A stretch of DNA of 64,000 bases from Flectonema sp. DT1601 (Eukaryota; Euglenozoa; Diplonemea; Diplonemida; Diplonemidae), in assembly GCA_964019425.1 (NCBI GenBank), contig OZ025850.1, positions 124,001-188,000 of the forward strand. Direction: 5' to 3'. Numbering within the stretch: position 1 is the stretch's first letter; every line of letters starts with the position of its first letter. The notes below the pieces were generated by a model that did no database searches, was not told the DNA's origin, and was given only the letters and a program-made list of their open reading frames with translations. Shown here one piece after another: positions 54,601 to 63,864 of the stretch. The position numbers were made by a program, and so were the translations under genes.

Positions 54601-57600
54601 AAGGAACACAACTAGACACTGGTACACCAGTGTTATCAGAAATTACAACACAATCCCTACGAGGAGTGAGGGCAGCACATTGAACTCTCTTTTCTTCCAA
54701 ACAAGTTGTATTTGGACAGATTAACCTTCCACAAGGCTGACTTGGACACCTATCCCCAGCTTTGATGGTTACTGCTTCTGTGTGACAACCGTCTGGTGGT
54801 GTTGGACATTTCACAGTAGGACAGGTTACCTCTACACATTGAAAAGTAGAAGTAAAAGTAACGCATTCATATTGTTTGTTTGCTATTCTTCCTTTTATTT
54901 GACATGTGCTAATGTGTTTTGTAGAACATCCATCACAGATATAATCACAAGGTACTAATGGACATCCGTCTGGTCCATGTTGTTGTTCACTTCGATCTTT
55001 CTTTCTACATCCTAAAGGAATGTTGTTACAAAGTTCAACAGTACAACTCTTGGTGGTGCATTTTGGAATTGGTATTCCTAATGATGTGTTGATCATTTTA
55101 CAAGTACTGTACATTGCTTGACACTTAGCAATCTCATGAGGAGTGCAGATGTTTATACTAACACAGTCACCATCAGTAGTAGTTGTGTAGTTAGATGGAC
55201 ACACACACTTATAAGTATCACCAACATGTTGATCAACGCATTCTTTAGGAAACGGACAATTAACTCGACTGCTCTTACAGACGCTGGTGGTAACTGAATT
55301 GAATGTGCAAATACCTCCATTGCAAGTTCCATTATTTTCACAACCTGTTCCATTAGGTGATTGTAGTTTCTGACAAACAGCACCATTAAGACAACTGTAA
55401 TAAGAACAATTGGAAGCATTCACCTGACAACCAATACCTTGATAACTACAGCTATCGATACAGATCCCACTATAACAAACTCCTATTGAGCAACGAGTGT
55501 TATCAGCAGCGGCTGCAGTGTGACAAGTACCTGCCGTGCAGTCAGCGTATTGACATTCTGAAAGATCTTTTATATTGCACTGAAGTTGAAAGTAATCACA
55601 AGAATCAATGCACTGATCAGCTGTGTTGCAGAATCCATTTTTGTGAGGTCCACATTCATCAAATCTCTTCGGAGTTAGAACACAACTACCTCCAGTACAG
55701 TTATAAAATGAACACTCAGATGGTGGTTCTCCACAATTATGCCCTCCTATTAGGCAAGAATTCACACAGGTGTTACCATCACAAACACCTTCTAAGTAAT
55801 CACCACATGGTTTTTTAGTAGACACCGTTATAATCTCACACTGAGAAGGAAGCCCTGTTGGTGGACTACAATAATGATATTGACATTCGTCTATTTGTGA
55901 AAAGCATGATATTCCGTAGTACTCACACGTAGTAAGACATTCACCTGAAGAACAGATGCCATTATCATTGCACGCAATACCTTCTTGAAATTTCTGATTA
56001 CATGTTCCCTTCGTACAGTCTGCTGTAGAACAATCAGGAAAACTATCACACGAAAGTTGAAAATACTTACAGGCATCTACACAGCTTGACCCGTCGCAGA
56101 CCATATTTTCATCGCATTTAGTGCCTGGAAGTACATTTTCTAGGTTACAATTTCCAAAGTCACAATTGTAAGTCATACATCGAGGGGGGGTCGGACAGAT
56201 AATGTTTTTATCTAAACAGGAATCGACTACACATCGTTGTCGGTTATCACACTTTCCTCCCTGAAAACCACAAGTAGATCCGACGGGTAGAGGAACAGGT
56301 TGACATGGTTGAGACATACAAATCAAAGACTTACAGATAGGAGGCGGTGGACACATTCCATTACTTGAACAAGAAGAAACGCAGAATCCTGAATAACAAA
56401 CTCCCAAAGGAATAGTGTTGCAAGATGATAGGTCAGGAGCGAACACAATTGCACATGTTCTGTTAATGCAATCGTACCATTGGCATTCAACATCTATTAT
56501 ACGACCAGGATCACAATTCATTTGGAACGTTTCACAAGCATCATTACAAATCCCGTTCATACAGACTCCACCTTTACCACAATGCAAAGAGTCCGGGGCA
56601 TTTTCTTCTATACAACTTCCGTTTATACAGGTGGCATGCTTGCAAGTACTCGTTACGGGGCAACTACCTCCCGGCACGCACTTATCAACGCAGCTGTAAC
56701 TCGTACAATTATTTAAAGGAAAACATGATGAAGAGAGACATTTGTTATCACAAATAGAACACGAACTCGCACACGTGTACTCTGGACAGCATGGAGGGCC
56801 TTCAGGGCACGACGTTAAGTTTTTAAACGAATCGCATTCAATCAGATTGGAACAGGGACACGCAGGACAGGTACCAGGAACTCTCACACAACTAACATTA
56901 CCAACATAGCCCTTGTTAAATTGTGAAAGACTCTGACATGAAATTGACACATCACAAGTGACGTTAGCTGAAGGCGCAGGGAAACAAATATTTCCATCAT
57001 ACATCGCAAGTGAGCAATCGACGAAATTACTGTACTCACCAATATACGTTCCGTTGCAGTCAATAGGAGAAATACACCTCAGATTGTCTTGGTAGAAACC
57101 ATCCGTGCATGTAACATTTCCTGAACAGGTGTTATTAGAAGTTACTGCGCACAACTCACCATCGTAATTTGCTCGAGAGCAATCAACTGCAATATCTGGA
57201 TTTGGAGAAATATAACTACCAGAACATAAGTGAGCACAACTTACAGATGAAGTGTAACTACCAGAAATACCACAAATAACATTACCATGACAGTCATAAT
57301 CAGGTGATGAGTGTACAATATGACAGGTCTCTCCGGGAGAAAAAACATTTTTACAGTCAGCCCAGATATCCCAATTGATGAATGATGTGTTGAAGTAGAG
57401 TGCTGAACACTTAGGTGAGCAGCTCAAACTCGAATGATAAGAACTACTATTACACACTACCGATCCACTACAGATGTGACTATTATTTCTATCGGAAATA
57501 GAACATTCTTGTCCTTGTGTCTTAGCAGCGGTGCAATTAACATTCTTTCCCCACGAATCAAACGTAGAATTGCTGTAAATTCCACCACAATCGCAACTTG

Positions 57601-60478
57601 CAGTTCTCAACTGGTACGACCCTTGTGAGCAAACAATACTAACATTAGAACACCGATCAAACAAAGCATTCACTTCGCAAAGCTCACCTTCACGAAGAGC
57701 ATTGGAGCAATTGTAGTTCACAAACATTGAATCTAAAGTACCGTTTTGATAATTTCCATCACACGTTGTATTGCATAAGTAATGTGATTCATAAGTACCA
57801 TTTAAACATGATAAAGATCCCGTACAACCACTAGTCGGTACAGCAGTAAGGCACGCAGATCCAGGTAGCAGAGACTGAGAACAGTCATATGCTATATTCC
57901 AGGCATCCAGTGTACTATTTGAATAAAAACCTGAACACTTCTGAAGACAAGTTATTAAATTCTGATAATTAGTTCCGTTACTATCACAAAGAATTTCACC
58001 TGTACAGACGTACCTGTCAGTTGTGAGTGATTCGATGGTACAAACACTACCTGGTTGTCTTGCTTGTGAACAGTTGACAGTTAGCCCCCAGTTATCAATT
58101 CGGGGACTTTTATACAAACCCGAACAGGTATTACATTCAACAGAAGACTGGTATCCAACCTGTGTACACGTTACATTTCCATGACAACTCCTTCCAGAAA
58201 AGGTAACCATTATACACTCATTTCCTATATGAGTTGCCCTAGAACAATCGATTGATACTGCAGAAGAATCAATAGAGTTGTTGTAAAACTGGCCATCACA
58301 CCAGTCAGTGCACGTGACGTTTGATTTATAATTGCCACCTGAGCATATGATTTCACCATCACAATAATTATATAAAGTATGGTCTAATATTGCGTAAGAA
58401 CACGCAGCACCTGATACAACTGCTGAAGAGCAATCTATTCCTAAATCATAAGTTGAGTTTTGATATAAACCATTACAGCCTTGTAAACATCCAACAGTAG
58501 ACTGATATCCATTAGGAGTACAGGTAACTTCTCCCGAACATGTAGCCGAAGGATCATTGCTAAGCTTACAGAACTGTCCTGGTTGAATGGCGCTACTGCA
58601 GTTTGCAGTGATTCCTAATGAGTCAATGGTCGAGTTTAAATAAAATCCCGAACAAGTTTGGGTACAGTTGACAGATGATAAATAGTCACCATTCACCAGA
58701 CAGGTCACATTACCGCTGCATGCTCCTTGTGCAGTGTTGTCGAGGGAACAACTAGACAAAGGAGCCTTTGCTGCAGAACAGTTTGCAGTGACTCCCCAAG
58801 ATGCTAAAGTAATGTTATTGAAGTTACCACTACAAGGAGTTCCGCAAACAATAGATGATTCATAACCTTTTGAACTACAAACAATTTCACCACCGCATCG
58901 CTCAGGTCTGTTATCGGCGGCATCGAGTGTACATAAGTCCTGTTCTTTCGTAGCATTCGAGCAGTTAACGAGGAAGGCACCTTCATTTGCCCGAACGTAC
59001 ACACCAGTACAGCCATCGCAAGAAAAGTTTGCTAAATAAGTTCCATTTGCCAAACACCAGAAGCCACCATCACAAGCAGTACTCTGACTACTACGAACAG
59101 TTGTACATGACTGCCCAGGTTGTAACGCAGAACTGCAATTAACAGTAACTCCGTGATAGGAATACAATGGATCGATAGGTGCTAATCCTGTACAAATACG
59201 TGAAGCGCAAGTAATATTTGTCGCGTACCCTAGTTCTGTACATTTTACACTTCCAGTACACGGACCTGAACTTGATATATCGCACTCCGCTTGATTTACT
59301 AAAGCTCTTGAACAATCAATGCCTAAAATATTGTTAGGTTGTGTCGACCTCCCGTAATTACCATCACAGAGACTGGTACATGATAAAGTCGAATTGTACA
59401 ACCCAGATTCACAAGTAAGTGAACCATTACACTGTACTGGTGGCTGATGTTCGACCCTACAGAGCTGATTATCATGTGTTGCAGTACTACAGTTAATTGA
59501 CACACCCATATCTTTATAAGTCTGTAATGTTCCGTTAGTAATAACTAAATTAGGATCACACAGCTTTGTACACTGCAAGTTTGAAAAATAAGTACCATTG
59601 TTGCAATGTACTTCACCTATGCATTGGTTTGTATTATTATTTCCATTATGGGTACAGTTTGATAAGTGACCAATAGCATTACTGCAGTCAACATTGATAC
59701 CCGCAATTGGAGAAGTGTAGATACCTGAACACCACTGGTTACAATTCAAAGTTGATACATAACCTTCGTCTTTGCACATCACTGAACCAATGCAACTTGC
59801 ATTAGTTGTATTGATAAGACATGCCGTACCAGATTGTTGAGCAGCTGTACAGTCAGTCGTTACATATGAATGAGGTGAAGTAAAGTTTTCATTACATAAC
59901 TTTCTACAGATCAGATTGTTATCCTTAAAAGTTCCATTAGTGCAGTAGACTTCTCCATCACACTCAACATCATCTGGTGTTGTAACTTCACATGTCTCTG
60001 TAGCATTTAGTGGTACATCACAGTTTACAGCTATTGAATAGTTTGATATGTAAGTTGCTATATTTTTAGATGGTAGATAGGAATCGATACAGGTATCATC
60101 ACCAGAGCAAACCAGATTTTCAGAGTACGTACCATTAATACAAGTGACATTCCCATCACAGTCGGAATCTATCTCGCATGTGTCTCCTGTCTTTTCAGCA
60201 GTACTGCAGTTGACAGAGTTAGCATTCACACTTCCATTGAAGCTTACTGGATTACATCCAATACTGCATGTATATGAACTATCATTCCATACATCGTTTA
60301 TGCACAGAATATTCCCAAAACACGTAGTATTGTCTAATACGGGTATCACAACACAACCCGTAGATGAACAATTAATACTGTGTGTATCCCAACTCCAATA
60401 TTGTGAAGGACAGCTAGCCAACACGGCCTCCAACAGGTACACACAGATATAAATAACTGTGTGTCCTGTGATTCTCAT
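51659..60478 (-). CDS. Giant cysteine-rich type I surface protein (2,939 residues) with five repeat classes
   Basis: One uninterrupted 8.8-kb frame. Residues 1-21 form a signal peptide; a membrane helix lies near 2860-2885, followed by a basic stop-transfer (FRKK) and a short acidic tail, so nearly the whole chain is extracellular. Order: (1) about 20 tandem repeats of about 55-60 residues to about 1190, with core NCSxAxxxGxxC...CxGxVxC...GxYxSxxxC; (2) about ten modules of about 50 residues to about 1720 (CxxFxxxCxxxxxCxxxxCxxGxC...GxCxxGxC); (3) about eight modules with DGCPxxPCG; (4) follistatin/EGF-like pieces (CPAGMTCF, CQFGMICVDGTC); (5) about nine repeats of about 30 residues at about 2330-2600 with YxC...W...K..YCC...GxGC; (6) an unclassified domain and a Ser-rich stalk. 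N-glycosylation sequons are very numerous. I do not recognise a named protein. A cell-coat, adhesion or predation role is inference. AG at 60485-60486 leaves a 6-base leader. Confidence 0.88.
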   Translation of the reverse strand: MRITGHTVIYICVYLLEAVLASCPSQYWSWDTHSINCSSTGCVVIPVLDNTTCFGNILCINDVWNDSSYTCSIGCNPVSFNGSVNANSVNCSTAEKTGDTCEIDSDCDGNVTCINGTYSENLVCSGDDTCIDSYLPSKNIATYISNYSIAVNCDVPLNATETCEVTTPDDVECDGEVYCTNGTFKDNNLICRKLCNENFTSPHSYVTTDCTAAQQSGTACLINTTNASCIGSVMCKDEGYVSTLNCNQWCSGIYTSPIAGINVDCSNAIGHLSNCTHNGNNNTNQCIGEVHCNNGTYFSNLQCTKLCDPNLVITNGTLQTYKDMGVSINCSTATHDNQLCRVEHQPPVQCNGSLTCESGLYNSTLSCTSLCDGNYGRSTQPNNILGIDCSRALVNQAECDISSSGPCTGSVKCTELGYATNITCASRICTGLAPIDPLYSYHGVTVNCSSALQPGQSCTTVRSSQSTACDGGFWCLANGTYLANFSCDGCTGVYVRANEGAFLVNCSNATKEQDLCTLDAADNRPERCGGEIVCSSKGYESSIVCGTPCSGNFNNITLASWGVTANCSAAKAPLSSCSLDNTAQGACSGNVTCLVNGDYLSSVNCTQTCSGFYLNSTIDSLGITANCSSAIQPGQFCKLSNDPSATCSGEVTCTPNGYQSTVGCLQGCNGLYQNSTYDLGIDCSSAVVSGAACSYAILDHTLYNYCDGEIICSGGNYKSNVTCTDWCDGQFYNNSIDSSAVSIDCSRATHIGNECIMVTFSGRSCHGNVTCTQVGYQSSVECNTCSGLYKSPRIDNWGLTVNCSQARQPGSVCTIESLTTDRYVCTGEILCDSNGTNYQNLITCLQKCSGFYSNSTLDAWNIAYDCSQSLLPGSACLTAVPTSGCTGSLSCLNGTYESHYLCNTTCDGNYQNGTLDSMFVNYNCSNALREGELCEVNALFDRCSNVSIVCSQGSYQLRTASCDCGGIYSNSTFDSWGKNVNCTAAKTQGQECSISDRNNSHICSGSVVCNSSSYHSSLSCSPKCSALYFNTSFINWDIWADCKNVFSPGETCHIVHSSPDYDCHGNVICGISGSYTSSVSCAHLCSGSYISPNPDIAVDCSRANYDGELCAVTSNNTCSGNVTCTDGFYQDNLRCISPIDCNGTYIGEYSNFVDCSLAMYDGNICFPAPSANVTCDVSISCQSLSQFNKGYVGNVSCVRVPGTCPACPCSNLIECDSFKNLTSCPEGPPCCPEYTCASSCSICDNKCLSSSCFPLNNCTSYSCVDKCVPGGSCPVTSTCKHATCINGSCIEENAPDSLHCGKGGVCMNGICNDACETFQMNCDPGRIIDVECQWYDCINRTCAIVFAPDLSSCNTIPLGVCYSGFCVSSCSSNGMCPPPPICKSLICMSQPCQPVPLPVGSTCGFQGGKCDNRQRCVVDSCLDKNIICPTPPRCMTYNCDFGNCNLENVLPGTKCDENMVCDGSSCVDACKYFQLSCDSFPDCSTADCTKGTCNQKFQEGIACNDNGICSSGECLTTCEYYGISCFSQIDECQYHYCSPPTGLPSQCEIITVSTKKPCGDYLEGVCDGNTCVNSCLIGGHNCGEPPSECSFYNCTGGSCVLTPKRFDECGPHKNGFCNTADQCIDSCDYFQLQCNIKDLSECQYADCTAGTCHTAAAADNTRCSIGVCYSGICIDSCSYQGIGCQVNASNCSYYSCLNGAVCQKLQSPNGTGCENNGTCNGGICTFNSVTTSVCKSSRVNCPFPKECVDQHVGDTYKCVCPSNYTTTTDGDCVSINICTPHEIAKCQAMYSTCKMINTSLGIPIPKCTTKSCTVELCNNIPLGCRKKDRSEQQHGPDGCPLVPCDYICDGCSTKHISTCQIKGRIANKQYECVTFTSTFQCVEVTCPTVKCPTPPDGCHTEAVTIKAGDRCPSQPCGRLICPNTTCLEEKRVQCAALTPRRDCVVISDNTGVPVSSCVPFVCPIVSCSSTPPGCHFVITNNTKIANDQYGCPEYPCGSLQCAELPVLTCSDSERQICCNNNSCTDCVLNPDGGQPTCVEHNCQTAQTCFPTSGCHFETNTAKGLDGCPLYPCGTEICKPYDVCEPIIDIEVCPPGYSCSAIQGKSQCDEVRQCLDKCQFGMICVDGTCKPSDICFDQVCPAGMTCFAESLFSQSTCVSMQHANCPNARECTKKGGSCLPVLLGSSSITKYECFVKERCSLDECACSGKPCSSSEGCFIHKGKATCMPVQGIPQFKLLDLCAAVVCPSELERCIVTQGVTSCVSNSITVSEDFHSCGVCLNNQTCDKISKQCINPTCRGCRPTESCSFVNGRSMCVVNKCNHNSQNGGFVWPPETCISDSECSSGEVCPRATSDSLSGIVSAWCSCDPLTGQPETCSSRRLYGSRYCVPRKWDCSVDWNLPEYQNSTRRTWCCLTLQIGCTHYNCIPAEHEEPETWPTVKASYCCKKNGIGCPVANYNCRTSEEWGYDKRFYCCERKGIGCPVDRYRCEGKLSKESAVWCCRERSIGCNTELTNVYNCSTSEIWSLSKSDYCCRVYGLKCEVLKTYHDCHTSNPITWSEPHRHYCCKHTSTGCSSSAPPYDCQNKQFLLDNKNASDWCCLFHEMNCPAQLQYQCDETSQASDRCCSRCNKKCYYTCPADFLQQRYMIDEQRSFCCDQKGVACYGVQPAVVNGTRYWKNFNLLISASWNRISNNPKEYARRLRTTLQAVVSHGETNLLLKEIGPAIQLKGKPGYQRPSIGSDLDMQKFTIPDTWQQVSPADRERIISHFTKVVGKEDRSISTLAENVFSSNPEVGTNAVFVSFTIDAPQPTVLDSSQQEVQLSVTDAVSKRGVFAQNSGGSSYVLSPLPSGEATGNPLIETGLSGSPEPSTSSSGSPVVLIVCLVLVGVGIVSLTSYKVLFRKKADDPGESVFTFEMLRYTASDSSSSVDGGRKVIEEGNI

Positions 60479-60766
60479 ATTTTGCTTTTGGAGACCTTCA
60501 TATGAATAATGATGAGGATTCTTCTATAATGATTTTATAGTAATTAAGTGTTCGTCTCGATGCTCTTTTCTTTCATTTTCTCGAACCTGTATATGACGAG
60601 AGAAAAAAAAAAAAAGAATTACAATAAAATTAAGTTATTAAACAAATCAATACGAACCCTAATACAATACATAAGAATATAAGAAATCTAAACATAAAAT
60701 CTAAAATAAGACAAGTTAAGAACTAATGATGTTTGTACTTAACAGTCACCACGTGTTACTAAGTAA

Positions 60767-63700
60767 CTAAACACCAGAGGTAGCATATGGTTCAACGGGA
60801 GAAAGTGCAGTCGCGATTGCATGTTCTGCAATTTCAGTGATTTCCGACTCTTGGTTTTGTAAACCTTGTCGGAGCCCTTCATTCTCAGAAGCCATTTCTC
60901 TGAGGTTGGATACTAATTCCAGTGACTTCTGCTGAGCGATGGATAAACAAGAACGAAGGAGCGAACGCTCATCATCAGCGCGACGAACATTATCTTGAAG
61001 CGCAGGGATCGTTGCTGCCAGCTCTCGAAGGTGAGCAGCTTCATTATTAAGAGTTGTCAGCGTTGTTGACTTCTCGTGATCTTCCTTGGCACAAGCGATA
61101 AGTTCGTCCTGAAGAGAGATTAGTTCTTCCTGCATTTTATCGTGTGTAGCACGAGCATCATTCTTTTCCTCCTTGAGCCTCTCATTGTCTTCTTGAAAAA
61201 TTTCTTTTTGACGCTTTTCCTCTGCCATAGCTCTCTCAAGGAATGCGTAATTCGATTTTTCATTTTCTCGATCCCATTCGGATTTTGAGAGTTGTCCCTG
61301 TAGGGCAGTGCACTTGCTATTTTCATTGGCTTTTTCAGAGTGGAGTTGTTCCATTAGTGATTTGTGGGATCCTCGTTCTGAAGCTACTTGCTGTTCTAAA
61401 GCAGCATTTTGGTCTCCAAGATTTTTTACTTGAGATTCTAAGTCAGTAACCTGATTATTCAGCGTCAAAATTTCACTACTGAGAGATGATGCACCACTCG
61501 CAGCTTGTCCACATTCTGCAGATCTCAAAGAACGTTCCTTATCCAATGCATTCGTAAGCCTCGTAATAGTTGCTGCATCACGTTCTATTTGTAAAGCTTT
61601 CTCTGATTGGCCCACTTTGAATTGCTCTAGTTCTTCTAAGTACGCACTTATTTTCTCAGAAGCCGCATCCCCATCTAACAGGGTTTTATTGTGAGCATCT
61701 TTGAGAGAGCCGAGTTGTTTTTCGTATCGGTGACGCTCCTGTTCTATTGTCTGCTGCATGTCGTGGATTCTATTGCGATTTTCTTGCTCAACAAGATCCC
61801 TATCAGTTTGTAAGTCTGTTAAATCGGATTGTAATTTTGAGTTTTCTCTTGTCAATAGTTGCTCTTTCTGCCCCCATTCAGAGCTTCGCATTGCTGAATC
61901 TCTCTTATTTTGAGACCTCTCTTCCGTAAGCTGCTGCATTACCCGATCAGCCTGCTCATTAATTTCGTTCCAGAGACGCTCTGCTTCGCTTAACTTTAGA
62001 GTGGCTGATGATAGTTCTTTCAAAAGTCGGTCCTTTTCTATTTCCAAGGATCGGACAGTATCTCTGCCAGATTTTCCTACGGAATTAAGAGAATCGCTAT
62101 GGGCCACACGTTCTGATTCAAGAAGTGAATTGATTCTCTGGAACTGCTCTTTTAGTAACCCGTACTCTTGTTGTAGATCTGCTTCCTGTGAACGGATGCG
62201 GGCTATTTGAACTTCTTGCTGGATTCGTTCGGAATCCAAGTGGGCGACCTGGTCTTGTGCCGATCGGAGCTTTTTTAAGGAAGAAGCTAACTCATCTCTG
62301 TGTGCAGTCCGTTCTCTCGTTAATTGAGAGAGGAGGCTCTCTTCCGATCTCATGTGCACTCGCAAGTTCTCAACTTCTTCTGATAAGGTGGCGATCTGAT
62401 CCTCCGCTTCTCGTCTCTCTCGCATGACCTTGTCACGTAGCTCACCCGACTCCGTGCGGAGGATTGATATAATATTTTCGTGCTTTTCCCGCAGGCGGTC
62501 CATCTCTTTTTGATGAGCTTCCAACGTCTTCATTGACTGTGCTGCTTCTTCTCTTGTAAGCTGGGCAATCTTGTCTTCCAGGTTGGCAACTGTAATGCTG
62601 TCTGCAGTACGTATGTTTTGCTCATTTTCTTTCGCTTGTGCTAATTCAGATTGCAGTTCTAACAAAACTGCAGATAGTTCTGTGATTTTTAGCTGATTAT
62701 GATGGTGATCACGTTCTGAAGACTGCAGTTGTGCAGCTGCAACAACAATTTGCGTCTGCTGGAGATCCATTGATTCTTGTGCGTCAACAGAAGCCTTCGT
62801 GATCCTTTCCTGCAACAGTTTGTTATCCATCTCAAGTCCCTCCAACTGAACTTGATAGTCTCTATCTCTTGCAGCTGCCTCTGTTGACTCAATTCCTTTG
62901 TGATCTACTAATCTGTTATAAGCTTCAACTTGTTGTCTGTGCTTCTCTTGTAAATTATCATACTCTTGTTGCAATATAGAAACTTTGTCATCCAGCTGTG
63001 CCTGCACTAGTTGGTAGTGTTGTTGCTGTTGTTCTCTGGCAGCAGCATGCTCCCTTGCTGATGATTCATTCTGTTCCAGAAGGTTCTTGTGAGTTACCGA
63101 AAGGATTTGAAACTTTTCCAATAATGTGTCATGTTCTGTTTGGTGACTGAGCTCCAAGTGTCGTATTTTGGCGGAATTCTCACGCTCGGTTTCCAACTTT
63201 TCGTCCCTAAGCTGCTGCATGTCTTGCTGATATCGTGTATCGCGTTCACCAGATTCAAGTATCGCCTGCTGCTGTAAATCTACTACTTTGGCTTCGAATG
63301 TTACGTGGGAGTTGCTTGCCACTTGAAGACGTTCAGTGAGACCTCCAACTTGCCGCCTCAGTTCTGTAATCTCAGCTTTAGCAGAATTTTCCATCATCGA
63401 TTTCGTTTTTACCTCTGCATGTAGTTTCATTAACAAATCTTCTTTTACTCTAAGTTTTATCACAGCATCCTTTTGACACTTACCTATTTGATTCTCCAGT
63501 TCGCAGTTCTTATCAATGGAACGAGCAAGCTCCCTACGCAGCGCCGTAATCTCCGCTGCCTCGATTGTGTTACCGTTAAGCAGATGTGGCTGAGTCGCTA
63601 GCCCCAACCCGGCTGTGAGGGAGGTCATCTTCTTGAAATCGCACCTGTGTAAAAATGTCATAAGCCACTTGATTTACAGTATTCACCACATAAGCACTGA

Positions 63701-63864
63701 GTGAGAATGGCCAAAAATGAAATTAAAGGCGGACCCCCTTGGCTACAAAAAGAACGAGTCACATACCTATTGGCAATCAGAATCCCAGAAACCAAGTACA
63801 ATACAGCTTGAAACTGACAAACGAATGTCTTTATCAGAAACCCGAGCTGGTTAAACGGAGACAT
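60767..63864 (-). CDS. Long coiled-coil protein
   Basis: The main exon, 60767-63644, encodes about 955 residues of almost continuous heptad repeats rich in Glu, Gln, Leu, Arg and Lys (for example LRRELARSIDKNCELENQI at the start), like golgins or basal-body/centrosomal rods. Upstream a donor GTATGTG and acceptor TTTTTACACAG define a 122-base intron (63645-63766). A first exon at 63767-63864 would add MSPFNQLGFLIKTF... with a hydrophobic stretch QAVLYLVSGILIAN and joins in frame, giving 991 residues. If that exon is translated, the rod would be anchored by an N-terminal membrane segment; otherwise translation starts at the ATG at 63626-63628. Repeat-rich coiled coils have low identity, so I name no family. 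It may tether organelles or build a cytoskeletal rod. Confidence 0.78.
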
